This document shows positions 54,581-62,402 of a stretch of DNA of 64,000 nucleotides, one piece after another (within the stretch, counting starts at the first letter, position 1; the number at the start of each line of letters is the position of its first letter). The stretch comes from Bacillota bacterium (GTDB lineage: Bacteria > Bacillota > Clostridia > Oscillospirales > Acutalibacteraceae): the NCBI GenBank assembly GCA_023418995.1, contig JAEZYP010000044.1:124001-188000 (forward strand). The letters are read 5' to 3'. The position numbers were made by a program, and so were the translations under genes. The notes beneath the pieces were generated by a model, which saw nothing but the letters and a program-made list of their open reading frames with translations, was not told the origin of the DNA and made no database searches.

Positions 54581-54817
54581 TTATTTGCTCATCATGTAAT
54601 TGATAAACATTAATTCATCTTCCGGATTTTCAACGTTTAATTCAGCGGATACGGTAGAGTTTTTGGCTTTTTCCAAGAGTGCTTTTACACCGTACAGCTG
54701 GCAGAGCTTACTTTTCAGGTTTAAAGTATTCCCGTCATCCGTTATTAGGTAAACATTTCCTTTTGCTTTGTCCAACAGGTCAATCAGTTTCACGACATCG
54801 ATGTCATACAATTTCAT
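54581..54817 (-). CDS. Small paralogous protein A, function unknown
   Basis: The 78-residue protein is acidic and soluble. It shares with the next gene the pattern MKL-x2-I-x5-I-x-LL-x-KAKGNVYL-x-T-x-DG followed by NL-x-SKL-x-QLY-x2-K-x-LL. The strongest block, KAKGNVYLITDDG, suggests a small alpha/beta fold. I recall similar short proteins in Clostridia under uninformative names, but assign no function. GGAGG lies at the right distance before the ATG. It lies 72 bases after its paralogue and ends in a strong terminator. Confidence 0.8.
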   Translation of the reverse strand: MKLYDIDVVKLIDLLDKAKGNVYLITDDGNTLNLKSKLCQLYGVKALLEKAKNSTVSAELNVENPEDELMFINYMMSK

Positions 54818-54889
54818 TGTTTAAAACCTCCAGTTCATTCAAGTTCATCTCGCCTAAATTATAGCATGAATGGTAAATAAATACAACAA

Positions 54890-55153
54890 TTATTGTTTGT
54901 AATTCTCGGATTTTATGTGACGTTTGACGAAAAATTCTTGGAACATTTTTCTGTCGCGCTCATCCTCGATTTTAATTTCCGGCGACATTTCGTTTCTTCC
55001 TGAGTCGTTAAGAAGCATCTTAATGCAATAAAGTTGCGAAAGTTTGCTGCTCAGATTAAAGTAAACTCCATCGCCGGTATCCAAATAAACATTGCCTTTT
55101 GCTTTTTCGAGAAGCGCGATGAACTCGCCCGCGCTGATGTTACTTAATTTCAT
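54890..55153 (-). CDS. Small paralogous protein B, function unknown
   Basis: The 87-residue protein is about half identical to its neighbour over the first 50 residues (KAKGNVYLDTGDG, NLSSKLSQLYCIKMLL). It differs in a longer, charged C-terminus (FFVKRHIKSENYKQ). AAAGGAGG before the ATG makes it a convincing gene. The pair probably arose by tandem duplication and is co-transcribed, with this copy first. Confidence 0.8.
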   Translation of the reverse strand: MKLSNISAGEFIALLEKAKGNVYLDTGDGVYFNLSSKLSQLYCIKMLLNDSGRNEMSPEIKIEDERDRKMFQEFFVKRHIKSENYKQ

Positions 55154-55291
55154 GGGATACCTCCTTTCGTTTACATCTATATGATATCATTTAAAGTGCA
55201 CAAAATCAACGAAATATCATTGTGTATTATATAGAATGTCGAACTGAATTTAGGCATAAACTATCTAACATTACTGGATAAAACTGGAAGA

Positions 55292-55321
55292 TAAAAAGAA
55301 AAAGCGCACTTATTCAGTGCG
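55292..55321 (-). terminator. Terminator of the 55337 small gene
   Basis: On the minus strand CGCACT pairs with AGTGCG and is followed by TTTTTCTTTTT. Confidence 0.75.
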
Positions 55322-55336
55322 GCTCATTCTTATTGT

Positions 55337-55537
55337 TTATTCGTGCTGAAGATCGTTGTTGATTTTATCTTTGGAATATGGCACGTCGTAAATATCGTTA
55401 TAGGATTCCGCCTCATCAACTGATGCCGGGGGCGCATACATAAGTCCGGTACATTCCGTAGCGGATACCACGGATTCCGCATTGAAAAAAGAGTCTTTAT
55501 CCTCTAAATGCAATTTTCTCGAAGTATCTGAATCCAT
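55337..55537 (-). CDS. Small acidic protein with TGLMYAPP motif, function unknown
   Basis: The 66-residue protein is very acidic and probably disordered. Its centre reads ATECTGLMYAPPASVDEAESYNDIYDVP. Many Clostridia seem to carry short proteins with a similar TGL-x-P-P-x-(S/T)-E-E-AESY block, so it looks conserved, but no function is known to me. GGAGAGAAGGG precedes the ATG at 55537 on the minus strand; a longer frame adds six residues inside that site. It stands between two other tiny genes. Confidence 0.75.
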   Translation of the reverse strand: MDSDTSRKLHLEDKDSFFNAESVVSATECTGLMYAPPASVDEAESYNDIYDVPYSKDKINNDLQHE

Positions 55538-55660
55538 ATTTTCCCTTCTCTCCAATAAAATAATCGAATAAACTGCTGCTTAATCATTTTGAGTATTCCC
55601 GGTTCTATTGTTTTCATGCGATTTCAAACGCATTAACTTTTGAGTAGTCTATCATACGCA

Positions 55661-55828
55661 TTATCCGCTTTCTGTGTTATTGGTATCTTTGCCGCCGTTG
55701 AGCCAATGGGCGCGCTGCGCTGCTTCAGCAGCCGAATTACAGCTGCTTTCCTGTATCCATTTTCCGGAAACGGAATAATACCCGACTGCCCACGTTCCCG
55801 GCTCCGTCTTTTGATAAATATAAGCCAT
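55661..55828 (-). CDS. Tiny 55-residue protein, function unknown
   Basis: This gene is below the usual size cut-off. On the minus strand AAGGAG sits 7 bases before an ATG at 55828. The product reads MAYIYQKTEPGTWAVGYYS, then a tryptophan- and serine-rich middle (SGKWIQESSCNSAAEAAQR) and AHWLNGGKD near the end. It resembles short Clostridia proteins of about 50 residues with the same W-x-VG-Y and GKW-x2-E-S pattern. A longer overlapping frame on the same strand (55633-55938) exists, but its sequence has no recognisable pattern. Confidence 0.7.
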   Translation of the reverse strand: MAYIYQKTEPGTWAVGYYSVSGKWIQESSCNSAAEAAQRAHWLNGGKDTNNTESG

Positions 55829-56053
55829 AGCGAAAACTCCTTTGTCAAATATCCGATTTTTGTTTTAGCTTTCCCTTTCATGTCAGAATCCATTTCCGAC
55901 AGTTTTTGGTATTGCGAAGCAAAAAGAATGGAATCCATATTTTGTTTCCTGAAATGTGATTGAAAATTTACACATTGTTAAATAAATGATAGCTCCGGTT
56001 ATAGTACAATGAGTCTATTAAATTTAGCCCTATATTTGCTAAGGATGATTTTT

Positions 56054-56953
56054 TTGTTTGGTTATGTTAGACCGCAAAAATCCGAACTGCTTGTGCGAGA
56101 GTTTGAACAATACAAAGGAGTTTACTGTTCTCTTTGCCGTGCGCTCGGAAAACGCTACGGAATTGCATCAAGGCTTGCCTTAAACTATGACTGTACCTTT
56201 TATGCGATGCTTCTTCTTTCGAGAAATAAAGACTGTACCGGATTTCGGGTCGGTCGATGTGTTGTTAATCCAGTGAAAAAATGCACATACTGTAATGCAG
56301 GTGAAAAGGAGCTGACATCTGCGGCTGCGCTTACCGTTATTATGACTTATTATAAAATTCGGGATAATATTAGCGATTCGAAATTTGCCGGGAAGCTTAC
56401 CGGGTATTTGCTTTTGCCGTTTGCCGCGTATGCAAGGAAAAAGGCGGCTCGCGATTTTCCCAAAATGGATTCTATCGTATCCGAAGCGATTGTTCAGCAG
56501 GGGCAGATGGAACGGGCGGAAAATCCGGGAATTGATTCCTGCGCGGAACCGACCGCAAATATGCTCAAACAGATTTTTTCAGATGGGGATACGACAGAAA
56601 ACAACAACGCCGAAACGCGTATTTTAGAGCAGGTTGGGTATTATCTTGGCCGGTGGGTTTATCTGATTGATGCGGCAGATGACCTTGAAAAAGACATTAG
56701 AACCGCTTCCTTTAATCCATTTATTCTGCAATATAAATTAACAAAAAACACTTCCACAGAAGAGATCAGAAGCGCCAAAGAAACCGCGAACCAGGTGCTG
56801 AACCTGACTCTTTCCCAGTTGATAGCCGCATTTCGCTTAATGGATATTGAGCACTTTGGCTCAATACTTAATAATATTATTTGCGAAGGTCTCCCTGAAA
56901 TGCAAAAAGAAATATTGTTTAAAAAGGAGAAAGGGAATGTCAGATCCTTATAG
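56054..56953 (+). CDS. DUF5685 family protein
   Basis: The 299-residue protein fits DUF5685: the start MFGYVRP (TTG-encoded), VYCSLCRALGKRYG, LNYDCTFYAMLLLSR, CTYCNAGEKE, and a helical C-terminal half. That half contains an Asp-rich motif, YLIDAADDLEKDI. Cysteine pairs near residues 25 and 80-85 may bind metal. The family has no established function. The start is taken as TTG at 56054 because AAGGA lies 8 bases upstream and the product then begins like its relatives; upstream ATGs at 56009 and 56045 lack a site. It overlaps the J-domain gene by 17 bases. Confidence 0.85.
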   Translation: MFGYVRPQKSELLVREFEQYKGVYCSLCRALGKRYGIASRLALNYDCTFYAMLLLSRNKDCTGFRVGRCVVNPVKKCTYCNAGEKELTSAAALTVIMTYYKIRDNISDSKFAGKLTGYLLLPFAAYARKKAARDFPKMDSIVSEAIVQQGQMERAENPGIDSCAEPTANMLKQIFSDGDTTENNNAETRILEQVGYYLGRWVYLIDAADDLEKDIRTASFNPFILQYKLTKNTSTEEIRSAKETANQVLNLTLSQLIAAFRLMDIEHFGSILNNIICEGLPEMQKEILFKKEKGNVRSL

Positions 56954-57587
56954 AGTGTTAGGAGTTTCTCCGAGCGCTACAGATGAAGAGATAAAAATTG
57001 CTTACCGCGAGCTTGCCAAAAAATATCACCCCGATAATTATTCCGGAAGCCCGATTGCCGACTTGGCAAGCGAAAAGATGAAAGAAATTAACGAGGCTTA
57101 TGATGTAATTGTATCCCAACGAAAGAAACAGAAAAATGAAGGCGGTTCGACATACTCTGGATATTCCGGCTATAATGGAAATCCGGGTTACGGATCTCCA
57201 TTTGGTTACCAGAATGTGAACTCCAGCTTCAGTGACGTTCGTAATCTGATTATGTCAGGTCGCATTGCCGATGCCGAACAGATTTTAAATGGAGTTCCTC
57301 TTGAGGGCAGAAACGCCGAATGGTATTTTCTTAAAGGCACAGTACTATATAAAAGAGGCTGGCTGGAAGAAGCATTTAACAGCTATTCACGAGCCTGCCA
57401 GATGGAACCGGGCAACGCTGAATACCGCGCGGCAATGAATCAGGTCATGAATCAGCGGAACGGCGGTTTTGGTGGGTATAATCCGACACGTATGAACAGC
57501 TGCAGCTCCTGCGATGTTTGTTCCTCTCTTTTGTGTGCCGATTGTTGCTGTGAATGCATGGGCGGCGATTTAATCCCCTGCTGTTAA
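56937..57587 (+). CDS. J-domain protein with cysteine-rich C-terminus
   Basis: The 216-residue protein has an N-terminal J domain (residues 1-65) with the HPD motif in KKYHPDNYSG, so it should stimulate a DnaK-type ATPase. A Gly/Tyr-rich linker is followed by a TPR-like helical repeat (AEWYFLKGTVLYKRGWLEEAFN...). The last 30 residues are packed with cysteines (CSSCDVCSSLLC, CCCEC, CC). The cysteine tail does not match the DnaJ zinc domain and may bind metal or carry lipid. It overlaps the DUF5685 gene, suggesting that the two proteins act together. Confidence 0.88.
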   Translation: MSDPYRVLGVSPSATDEEIKIAYRELAKKYHPDNYSGSPIADLASEKMKEINEAYDVIVSQRKKQKNEGGSTYSGYSGYNGNPGYGSPFGYQNVNSSFSDVRNLIMSGRIADAEQILNGVPLEGRNAEWYFLKGTVLYKRGWLEEAFNSYSRACQMEPGNAEYRAAMNQVMNQRNGGFGGYNPTRMNSCSSCDVCSSLLCADCCCECMGGDLIPCC

Positions 57588-57609
57588 ACTGAACGGGGAG
57601 GTTATTCGG

Positions 57610-58164
57610 TTGAATAAAAGTGTTGGCGTTGCTTTTTGCGGCATATTAACGGCATTGTGTACCGTGCTGATGTTGCTGACCGGGCTGGTGACGGTCGGTA
57701 CTTACGCACTGCCGGCAATTGCCGGTCTGCTGCTTATTGTGATCGTAATTGAAATGGGCTCCGCGTGGGCTTGGCCGGTTTATATCGCGGTATCCGTCTT
57801 ATCCGTTCTTCTGGCTGCGGATAAGGAGGCGGCCGTGCTGTATGTTCTTTTCTTTGGGTATTATCCGGTATTAAAAGCCAATATTGAAAAAACCGGCAAG
57901 AAATATAGCGCATGGGTATTAAAGCTTCTTGTTTTTAATATTTCCATGGTAGCTTGTTTTTTTATCAGCATTATGTTACTTGGCGTACCGGAAGAAAGCT
58001 TTACTATAAACGGCTGGTATCTACCCTGGCTGTTTTTAGTGGTTGGCAATATCACATTTATCATTTATGATTATGCAATTTCATCTTTGGTTTTGACCTA
58101 CTATCAGAGGTTTCACAAATTGGTAAGTGGCCTGCTGAACAGTATGCAATTCAGGAAAAAGTAA
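57610..58164 (+). CDS. Multi-pass membrane protein, unrecognised
   Basis: The 184-residue protein has about six hydrophobic helices and a basic C-terminus (QFRKK). The layout recalls small ECF S-component-like or YybS-like proteins, but I cannot assign a family. It begins with TTG at 57610 after GGGGAGG, 22 bases after the J-domain gene, and ends at a terminator. It is thus the third gene of a probable operon with DUF5685 and the J-protein. Confidence 0.75.
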   Translation: MNKSVGVAFCGILTALCTVLMLLTGLVTVGTYALPAIAGLLLIVIVIEMGSAWAWPVYIAVSVLSVLLAADKEAAVLYVLFFGYYPVLKANIEKTGKKYSAWVLKLLVFNISMVACFFISIMLLGVPEESFTINGWYLPWLFLVVGNITFIIYDYAISSLVLTYYQRFHKLVSGLLNSMQFRKK

Positions 58165-58174
58165 AAATTTTTTC

Positions 58175-58199
58175 AGCCCCGTTTGGGGCTTTTTCTTTT
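58175..58199 (+). terminator. Terminator of the DUF5685-J-protein unit
   Basis: AGCCCC pairs with GGGGCT around GTTT, followed by a T-rich tail. Confidence 0.88.
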
Positions 58200-58311
58200 A
58201 TTCATAGAGGATGAATTTTGAATAAAAAAATGAATTCTCTTGCATAATTGCTTGTAATATACTTGATTTTTATGCCGCTTGGAATTATTATGGATAACAG
58301 GAGTTGGTAAA

Positions 58312-59196
58312 ATGAATAATTTATTAGCCATTCGGATACAAAATAAAATGGCCGGCTTTTCCAAAGGGCAAAGGCTGATTGCAAAATATATAGAAGAGCA
58401 TTACGACAAGGTTGCGTTCATGACAGCTTCAAGGCTGGGCGCTACCGTAGGAGTGAGTGAGTCCACCGTGGTGCGTTTCGCAACGGAAATCGGTTATGCG
58501 GGCTATCCTCAGCTCCAGCAGGCAATGCAGGAAATGATCCGCAGTAAGCTTACATCCGTTCAGCGTATGCAGGTTACCGCCGATAGAATCGGCAAGTCGG
58601 ATATACTGGATACCGTGTTTAATCAGGACATCGATATCATTCGCAGAACTATGGAAGAAACTTCTCATGATAATTTCTATAAGACTGTGGACGCGATTAT
58701 CACGGCACGTAAAATCTATATTATCGGGACGAGAAGCTCCTCTGCTTTGGCAACCTTTTTGTCCTATTACTTTAATCTTATTTTTGATAATGTCCTTCTG
58801 GTACAGTCTACCAGTGAAGGCGAAATCTTTGAACAGATGATCCGCGTCGATAAAAGAGACGTCGTCATAGGAATCAGCTTTCCGCGTTACTCGAGAAAAG
58901 CAGTAAAGGCAATGGATTTTGCACACAAGCAGGGAGCGACTGTTATCGCGATTACAGACAGCTCCGTTTCTCCGCTGGCGAAGCCGGCCGACTATTTGCT
59001 TCTGGCGCGCAGCGATATTGCTTCCATTGTTGATTCTCTGGTTGCACCGTTAAGCCTGATTAATGCGCTCATCGTTACCACCGCTTTGAAAAAATCGGGA
59101 GAGGTGACGCAGGTGTTTAAGCGCTTGGAAGATATTTGGGATGAGTATGGAGTTTATGAAAAGGTAGATGATCAAACCGTTGAACCGCCCTTATGA
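58312..59196 (+). CDS. MurR/RpiR family transcriptional regulator
   Basis: The 294-residue regulator has an N-terminal HTH_6 domain (SKGQRLIAKYIEEHYDKVAFMTASRLGATVGVSESTVVRFATEIG) and a C-terminal SIS sugar-phosphate-binding domain (IYIIGTRSSSALATFLSYYF, GISFPRYSRKAVKAM). Members sense phosphosugars such as MurNAc-6-P. No sugar-uptake genes are adjacent; the target may be elsewhere. ATG at 58312 with AGGAG upstream is chosen over 58279. It overlaps the flavoprotein gene by 29 bases. Confidence 0.92.
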   Translation: MNNLLAIRIQNKMAGFSKGQRLIAKYIEEHYDKVAFMTASRLGATVGVSESTVVRFATEIGYAGYPQLQQAMQEMIRSKLTSVQRMQVTADRIGKSDILDTVFNQDIDIIRRTMEETSHDNFYKTVDAIITARKIYIIGTRSSSALATFLSYYFNLIFDNVLLVQSTSEGEIFEQMIRVDKRDVVIGISFPRYSRKAVKAMDFAHKQGATVIAITDSSVSPLAKPADYLLLARSDIASIVDSLVAPLSLINALIVTTALKKSGEVTQVFKRLEDIWDEYGVYEKVDDQTVEPPL

Positions 59197-60424
59197 TGTT
59201 CTGGTAATCGGCGGAGGCGCCGCAGGAATGATGGCAGCCGGAACCGCCGCGCAAAATGGTCGCAGGGTCTGTCTGGTCGAGAAAAATGCCAAGCCCGGGC
59301 GAAAGCTTATGATTACGGGGAAGGGCAGGTGCAACATTACAAACGCCTGTGATATACAAACGTTTATTGCTTCCGTGCCGACCAACGGCAGATTTTTGTA
59401 CAGTGCGGCAACGCAGTTTACGCCGCAGGATACCGTCGGATTTTTTGAGAGCATGGGGTTAAAAACCAAGGTCGAGCGAGGCAACCGTGTTTTTCCGGAA
59501 TCCGATAAAGCTGCGGATGTGGTAGATAGCCTTGTCCGTTATATGAAAAACGGAAAGGTTGACATTGTTACCGCAGAAGTAAGACGTCTTTTAATCAAGG
59601 AGCATACTGTATCCGGGGTTGAGCTCCAGGGTGGCAGCCAGCTTCTTGCGGACGCGGTTATTGTTTGCTGCGGCGGCGCTTCCTATCCCGCGACCGGGTC
59701 TACCGGCGACGGATACAGGCTTGCCCGTCAGGCGGGTCATATGGTAACCGAGCTGCGTCCTTCTCTGGTACCGCTTGTGGTTTTCGGGGATGAATGCGCG
59801 GAAATGATGGGGCTTTCGCTAAAAAATATCGCGATTAAAGTGTTGGATACCGAAAAAAACAAGGTTATCTATCATGATTTTGGTGAAATGCTTTTTACGC
59901 ATTTTGGTCTTTCCGGTCCGGTTATTCTCAGCGCCAGCGCCCATATGCGGGAGATGAAGAAGGAACGGTATCATATTCTTGTTGATTTGAAGCCCGCACT
60001 TAGCCTAGAACAGCTCGACGCTCGGTTACAGCGGGATTTTGAATCCAGCCTTAACCGGGATTTTTGCAATTCCCTCAACGCGCTGCTGCCCCGCAGGATG
60101 ATTCCGGTAATGGTGGCGCGCTCCGGAATTTCACCCGAAATGAAATGCAACCAGATTACGAAAGAAATGCGCCGATCCTTTGCTGATCTGCTGAAGAATT
60201 TTGAACTTTCTGTTTCCGGCTTCCGCCCAATCAGCGAAGCGATTGTTACTTCAGGGGGTGTTAAGGTAGGCGAGATAAATCCCAAAACAATGGAATCAAA
60301 GCTGGTAAACGGACTGTACTTTGCCGGAGAGGTGATCGATGTTGACGCTTATACCGGCGGATTCAACCTGCAGATTGCGTTCTGCACGGCTCGCCTTGCG
60401 GCGAATTCTATACTTAACTTTTAA
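59168..60424 (+). CDS. BaiN/HI0933-like flavoprotein oxidoreductase
   Basis: The 418-residue FAD protein has the dinucleotide-binding VLVIGGGAAGMMAAGTAAQ at the start, the family's KLMITGKGRCNITNAC motif, VCCGGASYPATGSTGDGY, and the C-terminal GLYFAGEVIDVDAYTGGFNLQIAF. BaiN-type enzymes reduce bile-acid intermediates in gut Clostridia, but the family is broad and found in many non-bile bacteria, so that activity is not implied. It overlaps the RpiR gene and precedes cmk by 16 bases. Confidence 0.92.
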   Translation: MIKPLNRPYDVLVIGGGAAGMMAAGTAAQNGRRVCLVEKNAKPGRKLMITGKGRCNITNACDIQTFIASVPTNGRFLYSAATQFTPQDTVGFFESMGLKTKVERGNRVFPESDKAADVVDSLVRYMKNGKVDIVTAEVRRLLIKEHTVSGVELQGGSQLLADAVIVCCGGASYPATGSTGDGYRLARQAGHMVTELRPSLVPLVVFGDECAEMMGLSLKNIAIKVLDTEKNKVIYHDFGEMLFTHFGLSGPVILSASAHMREMKKERYHILVDLKPALSLEQLDARLQRDFESSLNRDFCNSLNALLPRRMIPVMVARSGISPEMKCNQITKEMRRSFADLLKNFELSVSGFRPISEAIVTSGGVKVGEINPKTMESKLVNGLYFAGEVIDVDAYTGGFNLQIAFCTARLAANSILNF

Positions 60425-60440
60425 ATGAGGGGTAGCATTC

Positions 60441-61112
60441 ATGATCGCTATTGCAATTGACGGTCCGGCAGGCGCGGGAAAAAGCACCATTGCCCGCCGC
60501 GCGGCGCGGCAAATCGGGTTTATTTATGTCGACACAGGCGCGCTGTATCGCGCAATCGGGCTGTATATGTTGAACCAGCATGTTGAAACCACGGATAGCG
60601 AATCCGTAAGCGCGCAGCTTTGCAAGGTTGATATTTCCCTAGCTTTTCAAAACGGCGAACAGCGCGTGATTCTGTGCGGCAAAGATGTTTCCGATGAAAT
60701 CCGAACCGCAGAGGTGTCAATGGCCGCTTCCAATGTATCCGCAATTCCGAAGGTGCGCGAGTTTCTTTTTGCGTTGCAGAAGGATATCGCCCGAAGCAAT
60801 AATGTGGTAATGGATGGTCGGGATATCGGAACGGTGGTATTGCCGGAGGCACAGGTGAAGCTTTTTCTTACCGCTTCTCCGGAAGAACGTGCGGCGCGGC
60901 GTTATGACGAGATGACTGCAAAGGGTCACAAGGTAGAATACGCCGATGTTTTGAGTGACTTGAAAATACGGGATTACAATGATTCTCACCGCGCGGTTGC
61001 GCCTCTTGTTCCGGCAAGTAATGCGATTGTAGTGGACACTACGGGAAACACGCTTGAAGAATCTGTTGCACAGCTGCTATCAATTATTGAAAGCAGACTG
61101 CGCGAGATCTGA
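60441..61112 (+). CDS. cmk: Cytidylate kinase
   Basis: The 223-residue P-loop kinase phosphorylates CMP and dCMP. It has AIDGPAGAGKSTIAR (residues 5-19), YVDTGALYRAIGLYM, DGRDIGTVVLPEA and the lid with RRYDEM. The length and insert match bacterial Cmk rather than adenylate kinase. It lies in the cmk-plsC-plsC-ispH/rpsA order known in Clostridia. AGGGGTAG precedes the ATG. Confidence 0.96.
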   Translation: MIAIAIDGPAGAGKSTIARRAARQIGFIYVDTGALYRAIGLYMLNQHVETTDSESVSAQLCKVDISLAFQNGEQRVILCGKDVSDEIRTAEVSMAASNVSAIPKVREFLFALQKDIARSNNVVMDGRDIGTVVLPEAQVKLFLTASPEERAARRYDEMTAKGHKVEYADVLSDLKIRDYNDSHRAVAPLVPASNAIVVDTTGNTLEESVAQLLSIIESRLREI

Positions 61113-61175
61113 CGGCGCTTTGCGTTGTTTCAGGCTGCGCTTCCATTGTATAAATTAACGGGAAAAGGTGATATT

Positions 61176-61805
61176 ATGAAGCGGACACCGCTTTACGCTT
61201 TTTGTAAAATATTCATTCAGTGGTTTATTAAGTGCTTTTTTCGGTACTCGGCTAGAGATCAAAATAACCTGCCAAAAAGCGGAAGGGCAATTGTCTGCTG
61301 CAACCATGTTAGCAACTCGGACCCAATTCGGCTTGCATTCACACAGCACCGCCAGATTTTCTTTATGGCTAAGGCAGAATTGTTTCATAATAGAGCGTTG
61401 GCACTGCTCTTCCGCTCTTTGGGCGCTTATCCTGTACAGCGCGGAAAAGGCGATAAGGGCGCTATTAACAAGGCGGGCGACTTGCTGGAAAAGGAGCAGG
61501 TGCTTGGGATTTTTATTGAAGGAACCCGTTCCAAGACAGGCGAGCTGCTTCAGCCGAAATCCGGCGCCGTCATGCTGGCGCAAAAATACAACGCTCCCAT
61601 TTTGCCCTGCTGTATTACGGCGGAGGGCGGGAAAGTACCGAAGCCGTTTCATAAATGCACCGTATCCTACGGCGAGCTGATTCAGCCGGAGGAGCTTGGA
61701 ATTGTGGAGGGAACCGGAGCGGAGCTCCGGAACGCGAGCCGTTTGGTGATGAGTAAAATTGCGGAGCTGCGCGACCGGGACATCAAATTATGGGAACATA
61801 AATAA
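61176..61805 (+). CDS. plsC: 1-acyl-sn-glycerol-3-phosphate acyltransferase (copy 1)
   Basis: The 209-residue acyltransferase transfers an acyl chain to lysophosphatidic acid at the membrane. The catalytic H-x4-D motif is CNHVSNSDP. FMAKAELFHN and FIEGTRSKTGELLQPKSGAVMLA are the glycerol-phosphate and acyl motifs. The start is ATG at 61176 with AAAAGGTGAT upstream; a longer frame from 61125 is not supported. A second homologue follows after 12 bases. Confidence 0.93.
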   Translation: MKRTPLYAFCKIFIQWFIKCFFRYSARDQNNLPKSGRAIVCCNHVSNSDPIRLAFTQHRQIFFMAKAELFHNRALALLFRSLGAYPVQRGKGDKGAINKAGDLLEKEQVLGIFIEGTRSKTGELLQPKSGAVMLAQKYNAPILPCCITAEGGKVPKPFHKCTVSYGELIQPEELGIVEGTGAELRNASRLVMSKIAELRDRDIKLWEHK

Positions 61806-61817
61806 AGGCCGGATAAT

Positions 61818-62402
61818 ATGTTTTATTTTACAAGTATTCATATCTTGTCTTTTTTTGCTAAGCTATTCTATCGAATCAAATATGTCGGGCTGGAACATAT
61901 TCCTGCCGAAGGAAAGCTGATCGTGTGCAGCAACCATAAATCGATCATCGATCCGCTTTTTCTCGCGGTTCCCTTTAAACGTCAGATACGGTATATGGCA
62001 AAATCTGAGCTGTTTGAGGATCACGGCTGGCTCGTTTCAAAGCTGTTGGTCTGGCTTGGCGCTTTCCCCGTGAAAAGAGACAAGGGAGACGCTAGGTCAA
62101 TCCGAACGGCGGTGGATATCTTGAACCGGCAAGAGGTTGTCGGTATCTTTCCGCAGGGGAAATGCGTTTTCGATCAAACGCCGTTTCGCCCCAAGGCGGG
62201 TGCTGTAATGCTTGCGGCAAAAACGAACGCTCCGATTTTGCCTGCGTCCATCTACTGTGATGGAGTGATCCGCCTGTTTTCCCGCGTTACAATACGGTTT
62301 GGGCAGGTTATTCCGGCCAGTGAATTTTCACTGAAGGATTTGCGTTCCTCGGCTGAAATATTGGCCGGGCAGATTAATCAAATGTTGGAGGAAAAGGATT
62401 GA
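61818..62402 (+). CDS. plsC: 1-acyl-sn-glycerol-3-phosphate acyltransferase (copy 2)
   Basis: The 194-residue protein has the H-x4-D motif in CSNHKSIIDPLFLA, YMAKSELFEDHGW, and FPQGKCVFDQTPFRPKAGAVMLA. The usual E-G-T-R motif is changed to QGKC. It is homologous to copy 1 but diverged, so the two may prefer different acyl donors or act at different lipid steps. It overlaps the start of the ispH-rpsA fusion by 4 bases. Confidence 0.9.
   Translation: MFYFTSIHILSFFAKLFYRIKYVGLEHIPAEGKLIVCSNHKSIIDPLFLAVPFKRQIRYMAKSELFEDHGWLVSKLLVWLGAFPVKRDKGDARSIRTAVDILNRQEVVGIFPQGKCVFDQTPFRPKAGAVMLAAKTNAPILPASIYCDGVIRLFSRVTIRFGQVIPASEFSLKDLRSSAEILAGQINQMLEEKD

Noticed and set aside
55633..55938. 101-codon minus-strand frame overlapping the 55-codon gene
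   Set aside because: Its sequence shows no pattern, whereas the overlapping 55-codon frame has a strong AAGGAG site and a conserved-looking product. I cannot fully exclude that its first part is translated.
59168..60424. Flavoprotein as evidence for bile-acid 7-dehydroxylation
   Set aside because: No bai operon genes are nearby and the family is much broader than BaiN.
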